Below, one piece after another: positions 56,904-64,000 of a DNA stretch of 64,000 bases; positions within the stretch are counted from its first letter, which is position 1; each line of letters begins with the position of its first letter. The stretch spans positions 1,426,001-1,490,000 of the forward strand of contig VNKQ01000005.1 of assembly GCA_016508695.1 (NCBI GenBank). Direction: 5' to 3'. The notes under the pieces are model-generated. The model searched no databases, had not been told where the DNA came from, and was given only the letters and a program-made list of their open reading frames with translations. This DNA comes from Hyphodiscus hymeniophilus. Its lineage: Eukaryota; Ascomycota; Leotiomycetes; Helotiales; Hyphodiscaceae. A program made the translations under genes and the position numbers.

Positions 56904-59900
56904 CTCCAACAGCCGTGAGGCTCACAGCTAGCAGAAAGTCATAGGATCTTTGTCGAGAAATCAGGTCTGCTTCACCGTCGTTGACTCGTGTTGTTTGAGG
57001 TTCGCAAAGGTAGGTTGTTGTGATCGTGAATCGAGTGTTGCAAAAATGAGGGAAGAAAGCCTGATCAATTGATGTCAGTATCTTGAAACGGTACGTTTTG
57101 GCATAGCCAGATGTCAAATATGAGTGAGGGTTAGGGAGGGGAAAGTGATGGCCTACTCGGAGGGTGAAAATGCCGCAGTGCTATCCCCAAGCTGTTGACA
57201 AGGATACTTGCTTGCGGGTCAAATGTATGCTGGACGCTGAAAAGGAAACGTGGGCAAAAGGAGTGGACGTCTCATTTACTGAGACAGAGCTTTCGAATAA
57301 TCGTGAGAGACTTTCGGTCTCAAAATCAAAATTGATGGTGTTGTGGTAAGAAAGTTAGGTTGGGTTGGCCTGGCCTGTCGACGGGAAGATGGAAATGAGA
57401 TTATGAGTGACGACTAAGCGAGGCTCGAAAAGTGAAAGACGGGCGGTGAATCTACGGAGAAAAGTGGGAGAAGCCTTTTGACGGAAGTCTACGAACTCAG
57501 GCAAAAAAAGACTGCGATAATTTCTACATTAGTATTTCGTTACCCTCTATTGAACCTCCACGTTCTCTTGTCAGGAGAAATGTGGTGCTTGAGGAGATCA
57601 TCTATCTATAAAATGAACGGCACTTGAGGATACCTCCTGGTGCTTTCTCCTCTTATCCTGGCCCCTTGATATCTCCTAGAGAGATGCATAAGACACCCCT
57701 CCGGGCTATCTGGTGTCACCGGTGTACACCCCTTCCCTCCTTTCCTTTTTACCAAACTCATCTCCAATCTTGCAGGTCGCCTCACACGAGAATTGCATCA
57801 AAATCAGCCACAGGCATGGGAATTCCCCCGCAGAAACGCCAACGAACCAAATTTCCATGCGTGTTGCAAAAAGGAAGCATTGTTTCTGTTTCTTGCATGG
57901 AAACTTAGAGCGAGCTAGCTGGCGAGGATGGAATACGATACATCGAATTGATTGTATGGATGTTCAAGAGGAATGGCGCTCCTTGGCCAAGATGCTCCCA
58001 AAGAGGAAGAAGAAAAGATCTTCTGCTGCGAAGTTCTTTACACATGCTACTCGAGTACGCTGCCCTGGAAGGTGTGCGGATCTCGTAGATTCTTTCCGAC
58101 CTAAGAGATGCGGGGGGGCAATGAGATACTCTATCAAACACAACAGTGCGCAGAATCTCGTATCTCTAGAAGACTAGAAATAGCAGCATGCGTCGTATTC
58201 AGTGTTGCCAGATCCCGCTATTCACTGTTCTATTCCGTAATGGAAGCTGGCTTGTCCGGATCAGAAAAGCCTTGGTAGGGCGTGCTCAGCTAATGATCGA
58301 GCTGTTTCGGGCTCCCCGGGCCTTGGATTTCGGGACCTTACAACTTCATAACTTCGTCAAATATATCGTTAAGATTCTCGACTCCTCCGTACGGAATACG
58401 GCTACTGACTTGTACGGTGTATTGATTGAATACGATCCGCATCCTCGATCGATGTGGCAAGTCACTCTTCCTCCCTTGGCCTCCCTTCCAGGACCCTGAC
58501 CCCTGACGCTGAAGGACGATCTCCGTCGGCGGGTCTGAACTCTTGAAGGATCGTCGTCGCATCGGCTGCTGAGAGTCTGTAGAACTCTGGTGACTGCAAA
58601 CAGCGATAGCAACCATGCGGACAACTTGCAACGCCTAGCCCAGTTTGTGTTCTAGACCTGGAGGCCCTTCTACCTTCAACTTTGAAGGCCCTTTTTGTCA
58701 ATACCCCTCCTCTCTTTGCCCCAAAAACGAGGTCCAGGGTTCCGGGTTCAGTGGATGACCGGCCGCTACAGCTGAGGTGACTGGCAGAAACCTGCTGTAG
58801 AGAAGCCTGTACGGGTGGGGTATCCAATATGGATGGACTCTCGTCTCTACCTTACCTACTGTAGAGTCTAGTGCCAGGCACATCCCTTCTGCGGCGCACC
58901 TGTGGAGCCCTACCACAACCAATGATCAATCTTCCGCAGCCACCTTGGAGCAGATCTCAAACCAAGACCCTGCTGTTTGCAGCTTGGCCAACAGGGTAGG
59001 GAACAGGAAGAACGCCACGATGCGAGTAAACCCCCCTCCCTTTTCCGCTCTTTCCTGTTTGCAGCCTGTCAACCTGTCAAAAGTAACAAGTTTCCAGACT
59101 TGGAAGACTAGGGATCTTGATTTCGATCTCGATATCTCTGGCCTGAATATTCAGGAATCGGGGATTACAAGTCCTAAGATAAATGCCAACTCCACAGCTT
59201 ATCTCAATCTTGAAATTGACAATTAAAGGAGGCGCCACTAGGTACTCTCTGCCTTGTTTGCCCGAGTACGATGTCCAAAAATAACCTCATTTCGCGGAAA
59301 TTTTTACTAATTACTCTGACCTGGTCACCTGGTATCATGAGCGGATCCTATATTTGACCGATAATTGTCCCAGTTACTGGACAATGGCTTTCGAAACTAC
59401 AAGGAAACTCTGAATACAATCGATTTAAAGTCACGTCTGTAAATAAGTTCAAGCATACCCGAACCAATTAAGAGGATAGCATTGAGTTCACGGCATCTCT
59501 CTAAGTACATGGCAAATTTCAAGAATCCAGCTTCACGTAGGTTTGCGACATGATGGCATGCCGCCATCGCTCAAATATATTCTGGAGACTAGCTACGAAA
59601 CTACCAACTCATGGTGCTTATACTTTTCCCATACTCCTCGAGATCTTGTTGGCCCGGCTTAAATCTATCAAGGGTAGGATCAAGCGAGACAGAGACCCAA
59701 TGTTCCGATGTCATGATTGTCTGGTTACGACGGCTCGTGATCCTGGGGAAGATATCTCAATGTACCCAACCCCCTTTAAGGGAGGATGCCATCTCCTGTA
59801 GTGTTCCAGAAACGACTTCTTTCGATTGTGTGACGGCCGAAAGCCGTTAATAAGAATTGTTCGCATGGTCTCATCGGGTGAATCTGGAAATAGACAAAAA

Positions 59901-60688
59901 CTTTCAGCCTCGTGGATCTCTCGGGCGGTCAGGATAGTCTGGAAATCCCCTTTCACATCCTCACAATGTACTCTCATCTATAATACAAGCGTAGCTAGTA
60001 TTTTTTACATGCCCCACGAGATTGAGTTAAGCATATTATTGACGTTCAAGCTGCGGAAGAAATGACCGTTTCGTGATTGGAACACGAGATTATAATTTAC
60101 ACTTCTCATCGGAGAATTTGGGCACCGCGTGGACACAACGTCTGGAGCAATACCTAAGATGTCTTAAAAAGGTGATGCAGGGACTGAAATTCGAGTCACT
60201 CACATTCATAGCTTAACAAAATCTGGTTCAAGGCGGTAATTCCTTTCCTCAGCAAGGGCGGTCAAACACTATCCGAAGTGGAAGTTGTGAGGTCTCATTG
60301 CAATCACGACGCTGTCCTTGCCAGTCGTGCCTTAATTATGTTATTTTGGAATTCAATGTGGACCAGACAACTAAGAAGAAATGGTCATATTTCAATGTCA
60401 AGTAGTAATTTGGTAACTTAATTGGAAATGTTGAGAGAATGGATCTGGCCTACCAAGTACAAAAGCTCCGTTGAATGCCATTATGTGGACACTTGAGCAC
60501 GGAATGCGCATCCACACTCAACATCAATCAATCCATTTAAGACTCAGAAATATAAAAGCCCTCGATTCCCTAATGAGCCAAGCTCTCACACTGAGCACTT
60601 TCACCTACCATACCTAGGTAAGGTAGGTAATATACCAAAGAGGTGGTAGTCACGTGATATAACACAACCTCAAGAAATCGCTTCGTCT
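56904..60688. other. Gene-poor region, 3.8 kb
   Basis: No gene is supported. All open frames are below about 155 codons, fall on both strands and show no domain. The left part holds the promoter of the disordered-protein gene. The right part (59.2-60.6 kb) is AT-rich with scattered stops in all frames. A TATAAAAG box at 60551-60558 and TCACGTGA at 60650-60657 lie before the gene at 60689. Confidence 0.5.
60551..60657 (+). promoter_or_regulatory. Core promoter elements of the 60689 gene
   Basis: TATAAAAG at 60551-60558 (138 nt before the ATG), a CCTAGGTAAGGTAGGTA stretch near 60612-60629, and the palindrome TCACGTGA at 60650-60657, 39 nt before the ATG. Confidence 0.4.
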
Positions 60689-62716
60689 ATGACTTTAACC
60701 ATGCTTGCAATCATCCCAAGCATCAACCCACTCTGCATTTCAAACACTCCGGCGTCGAAGACTGAAACATGGGCTCAAGGTCATATACAAGTCTCTGGTA
60801 AGGCGATACCTATAAGGATGCTCGTTCGTTCGGGAATCTCGACATGGAGATCAATCTTCGAGATTAGAGGTCCATACCATCATGTATATCAATCATGGCG
60901 GCTTATCACACTTAGAGAGGCTCATACATATAGCTGGCAAAGAAGAGATAGCCAATCGCCTAGGCTTCCACATACTCAAGCAAAGAAGTATGGGACTGAA
61001 AGCTTCTCACTCCGTGAGGAAGCAGGTGGAAAGGACGCCGAGAAAGAGAATTTTCGCACTCGACAAGGGACCATCCTAGCAAAACGGCCAAGCAGCACGG
61101 TCAGTATCGATTTGATTACTATACTGCCATTACTAACACCCTTCCAGACCCAAAATCAGGTTGTGAAAGCTGTGGAAGCACGTTTCTTAAATACAAGCAA
61201 ATCGTGGAAGAGGTTCGCTCAAGAATCGGGAACAGCAGTCATCATCTTAGCAACCCCGACTTTCGCAAAGTGGCTTGAAGATGATGAGTTCATTGCTAGT
61301 TGCCTTGGTGGTTTGACACGACCAATTCTTAATGCTAAGAAAGCCCGCAAGGCTGCGAAAGTAACACTCGAGAGTGGGACTATCAAAAACTTCGAGCTGG
61401 ATGTCGTTTGTGCCTGTGTTGATGGACTTTCCCCGAATGTCAAATGGATACCCTATGCCGTCGGCCATCGCGCAAGCGAGGGCTTCTCTATTCTTCAAGG
61501 GCGGACGGCAGACCTTCTTCCAGATCTTTGGGACTCGGAAAGTTCTACCATTACGAAGAGTCCGACGATGACAGCAAGCCTCACTTTTGCAAAGCCCACA
61601 GATTCCAGGAAAACCAGCACTGAGACTCAAATCGTCTTACCCTTAGCAAACACTCTGTTCTCAAATGGAAGGCATTCGACACTGCTTGTCTCAAAATGGA
61701 GAGCCTGGCCAGACTCTTTCGTCAAAATGCGGACTTTGGAGAAGGACAGCCAAACAATACACGCATTTGACATTCTGAGAAACGTGCCTCCCCCTTCCAT
61801 CAGAGTCTCGGCAACTCCTATCACGCCAGCTCGACGGATAGCAAGCGGGCTCGGCAACATTGTCAAGCAGATCGATTTCGGTGAGCAAGGTTGGGGACCT
61901 GCTTCTCGGGAATTAGAGACCAATATCGACGATTATCTGGCTCAGACTCAAAGGGAAAAGTCGACAATCGCGGTGTGGGCTTTGATTGTACCCAAAGATT
62001 TACCAAAGCCGCCACCACGGTTTAACTTATTAGATGATGCAGATCAAGTCAAAGCTAACTGGCAGTCACTGCTTCCAAACCCTGAATTCATTGGCTATTG
62101 GCTACGCCGGGGCGCCAAGTTTTGTCGTGTCCTCAGTGGAGGTGGTGGTTGGGGTGTTAAGCAGGGCCTACTCTCTCTCGACCCTCAAACAACTTTTGCC
62201 ATGATCAAGGAGGCTCGATTCGACTTCTCGAATGGATCACTAGAGGAACAGCAAAACTCTGCCTTAGGAACTATCGCCGAAGTAGATTCTTTAATACAAT
62301 TCTTCGTTGCCAACACAACCACACCGGAGGCACCACCTCCCATGCATCCTGTGCATGGCGGTGTGTGGCGACGGACGACCGTGATTGGTACTGTGCCAAG
62401 CACTATTGACGATCAAAGAATGGATGAAAGCCCTTCTTCCGGAAAGGACAAATTCATCTATCTATCAGGCCATTTTGGTGCTGTCTCTGAGTCTGGCATG
62501 TTTCTTCGTATTTTACCGAGGAAGGGAGCTGCCACTAGTGGCGACGAGATCAAGAAAGATCCGTCTTTACACACCAAGATCGACCTTCCATATTCCTACG
62601 TATACAAAGACATGATCGAAGAGAGATCTGCTATTCGAAATACTCAAGCTAGAGGACATCCTGCCAAAAAGCCTGCTCTTGTAGATACTCCTCTTCTTTC
62701 GGAGCAAAGACGTTAA
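60689..62716 (+). CDS. Conserved-looking fungal protein of unknown function with a frame-neutral intron
   Basis: I recall similar fungal proteins carrying the loose label 'V-type c subunit family', but I cannot confirm any function. The open frame has 675 codons. A 48-nt intron (61100-61147) with GTCAGT, TTACTAAC and TTCCAG lies inside and keeps frame, so the spliced protein is about 659 aa. Seen in the body: VVCACVDGLSPNVKWIPYAV, HRASEGFSILQGR, LPLANTLFSNGRHSTLLVSK, ASGLGNIVKQIDFGEQGWGP, and a glycine-rich VLSGGGGWGVKQGLLSLDP near residue 490. The N-terminal ~140 codons look less natural and a second frame (60882-61079) competes there, so the true start and first exons may differ. A mitochondrial location is possible but not shown. 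Confidence 0.65.
   Translation: MTLTMLAIIPSINPLCISNTPASKTETWAQGHIQVSGKAIPIRMLVRSGISTWRSIFEIRGPYHHVYQSWRLITLREAHTYSWQRRDSQSPRLPHTQAKKYGTESFSLREEAGGKDAEKENFRTRQGTILAKRPSSTVSIDLITILPLLTPFQTQNQVVKAVEARFLNTSKSWKRFAQESGTAVIILATPTFAKWLEDDEFIASCLGGLTRPILNAKKARKAAKVTLESGTIKNFELDVVCACVDGLSPNVKWIPYAVGHRASEGFSILQGRTADLLPDLWDSESSTITKSPTMTASLTFAKPTDSRKTSTETQIVLPLANTLFSNGRHSTLLVSKWRAWPDSFVKMRTLEKDSQTIHAFDILRNVPPPSIRVSATPITPARRIASGLGNIVKQIDFGEQGWGPASRELETNIDDYLAQTQREKSTIAVWALIVPKDLPKPPPRFNLLDDADQVKANWQSLLPNPEFIGYWLRRGAKFCRVLSGGGGWGVKQGLLSLDPQTTFAMIKEARFDFSNGSLEEQQNSALGTIAEVDSLIQFFVANTTTPEAPPPMHPVHGGVWRRTTVIGTVPSTIDDQRMDESPSSGKDKFIYLSGHFGAVSESGMFLRILPRKGAATSGDEIKKDPSLHTKIDLPYSYVYKDMIEERSAIRNTQARGHPAKKPALVDTPLLSEQRR
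61100..61147 (+). other. 48-nt frame-neutral intron
   Basis: GTCAGT donor, TTACTAAC branch and TTCCAG acceptor, 48 nt without an in-frame stop. Splicing or retention would both give a full-length protein. Confidence 0.8.
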
Positions 62717-63255
62717 ACTATGGACAGGACCTTAGTATTCAGACTCCACCTCAGAATCTCCATTTGGAGAGAAAAATGCGCCAAGTGAAGAGGAGGCAGC
62801 AACACCTACTCTACCCAAGCAAAAGCTTCTCATCAAAGGAAAAAACATAGAGAACCCTGTTCGCTTTCGAAAGGCTGTAATGCATATACCCATGATTAGA
62901 AGGGTGACCTGGTAAGGGAAAGCTCTCAACCCGCTGTATCAAGCCTGGACCTTGGGGGATGACTGGTCCAGGATTTTATCCAAGGAATGGCTTGTAAAAT
63001 GAGTTGTAAATGTATATCAACTTTGAATAACACTCCCTAAAAAGTATTGTTCCCTTAGCTGAAAGCATATGTCATTTGATTGAACCTGTGAATGGAGATA
63101 TCTTCGGTAAGACACACGTGACACGAAACTCAGATATCTTTACGTAGCGAGATGGCTCGACAACATCGAGGACTTGTTACTCCCCCACATTCTCAACTCC
63201 GGCCAACGTCGACTTCATACCTCGCAATATCCCTTTCTTCAATCAATTCCCAATC
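62717..63255. promoter_or_regulatory. Intergenic region upstream of the Yra1-like gene
   Basis: 539 bp with a CACGTG core at 63115-63120, about 140 nt before the start at 63256. No gene is supported; a minus-strand frame at 62929-62732 has no domain. Confidence 0.45.
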
Positions 63256-64000
63256 ATGGATCGCGCACTCGACGAGATCGTCTCTGAACGCCACGTAAGC
63301 TCCCATTGATTATGCGTAGCTCAGCCTCGTATTAAGGAATGGCCAAGCTCAAACTGCTAACACATCGTCAAGAGAACTGGTGGACCCCGCGGACGCAGAG
63401 GTGGAGGGCGCCGTAACAATGATCGCCGAGACTATCCTCGTGATGGCGTAAGAAAGGTGAGTGCAGAGTCCGTCGCTCGAAAGGAATACTACTGACCTGT
63501 CATCGCATCACAGGTGCATCCACCTCCTCCTCACTCCTCATACACCTGATGCTTTTCGCGGACCCTCCAGACAGGTCGTAGCCTCATACTGAACGCTCGA
63601 CGCGTCTCAGAGGTATATACATTGAATACATCAGCTAACCCAGGCCCTCATCTTTTTCGTACAGTCGGTTCGAGATGATAACAGGAACATCGACTCGTGG
63701 GTGCTTCTGATTGAAAGGTTTTCTCCGGATAATGACATTGCGCAGAGAATGGGTTCACGATAAGTTTGATAACGACAGTACGCTCTCCTCATCTCACATG
63801 TAATCTTCTCCGCTCACCTATTTGCAGCCGAACGCCGCCCAGCTCGCGGTGGAGGACGACGGTATTCCCCAGAGCCATTCTAGTACGTCGCTACATATGT
63901 TCTCGCGCTATCGTATACTGAGTTGTTGTCAGCGAATCCTCCAGCGCCAAGCTACGAGTTGAGAATCTTCATTATGATTTGACCGAAGACGATCTGGATG
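63256..64000 (+). CDS. Yra1/ALY-REF mRNA export factor, 3' part beyond window
   Basis: RNA-binding adaptor that recruits the Mex67 export receptor to mRNA. Exons 63256-63294, 63373-63456, 63665-63696, 63746-63777, 63828-63882 and 63933 to beyond the window end; introns of 78, 208, 49, 50 and 50 nt. Seen: the N-terminal helix MDRALDEIVSERH (UAP56/Sub2-binding type), an RGG-like RTGGPRGRRGGGRRNN, the linker DSEWVHDKFDNDTERRPARG, and the first strand of the RRM, KLRVENLHYDLTEDDLD, where the window ends. Many tiny exons, all joined in frame with good GT..AG signals, reflect the intron-rich structure of this gene type. It is easy to miss because no exon is long. Confidence 0.88.

Noticed and set aside
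1..64000. tRNA, rRNA, CRISPR array or transposon
   Set aside because: I found no convincing tRNA box pattern, rRNA segment, CRISPR-like array, terminal repeats or transposase/reverse-transcriptase motifs by eye; a covariance-model search would be needed to exclude small RNA genes.

Overview
The window looks like nuclear DNA of a filamentous ascomycete (Pezizomycotina). Genes are compact, most are split by short spliceosomal introns of 44-157 nt with GT..AG ends and CTAAC/CTAAT-like branch sites, and the neighbours are fungal hallmarks: Polo kinase, Mph1, Ran/Gsp1, Mnn9, Pex4 and a PRO41-like membrane protein. A leotiomycete-like species is my best guess from how the proteins read, but that is inference. 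All exon coordinates were worked out by hand from splice signals and reading-frame continuity.

Layout. 1-1085 (-): 3'-truncated flavin monooxygenase. 1750-5253 (+): MPH1 DNA helicase. 6196-9262 (-): Polo-like kinase. 10303-11220 (+): OPA3-like mitochondrial protein. 11762-12386 (+): unidentified protein, 5' end unresolved. 13166-13756 (+): RTC3-like SBDS-domain protein. 14449-15006 (-): PRO41-like membrane protein. 15.0-17.7 kb: gene-poor. 17711-20982 (-): DH-PH RhoGEF. 21850-22716 (+): Nas2/PSMD9 proteasome chaperone. 23563-24488 (+): Ran GTPase. 26629-28548 (+): homeodomain factor with an apparent frameshift near its end. 29.0-30.15 kb: decayed kinase-like pseudogene and a 97-bp tandem repeat. 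30230-31387 (+): orphan protein. 31591-32688 (-): GT-B glycosyltransferase-like protein. 33581-34907 (+): DUF7730-like protein with a 7-codon exon. 35216-36164 (-): class I glutamine amidotransferase. 36646-38520 (-): NAD kinase. 40478-41340 (-) and 41549-42846 (+): divergent RRP46 exosome subunit and PTPA phosphatase activator, the latter with a one-base frameshift in a C run. 43473-45601 (-): secreted Ser-rich, Cys-tailed surface protein. 46201-47238 (-): disordered basic protein. 49.08-50.28 kb: head-to-head remnants of a tyrosinase and a UstYa-family (DUF3328) gene. 50897-52063 (+): MNN9 mannosyltransferase. 52577-53294 (-): PEX4. 54201-56903 (-): 900-aa disordered protein. 57-60.7 kb: gene-poor. 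60689-62716 (+): conserved-looking protein of unknown function. 63256-64000 (+): 5' part of a Yra1/ALY mRNA-export factor.

Most genes are unrelated housekeeping genes, so the locus is not one functional cluster. The exception is the tyrosinase/UstYa pair. That pairing is typical of dikaritin (ustiloxin-type) ribosomal peptide clusters. Here both genes lack their 5' halves at a shared junction and the tyrosinase also carries a stop in its YWDW motif, so it reads as the fossil of a lost peptide pathway. Other points to check are two single-base frameshifts in otherwise intact genes (real or assembly error), a tandem array carrying the CCCCT stress-element core upstream of the RTC3-like gene, and a long stop-free extension upstream of the Polo kinase start.
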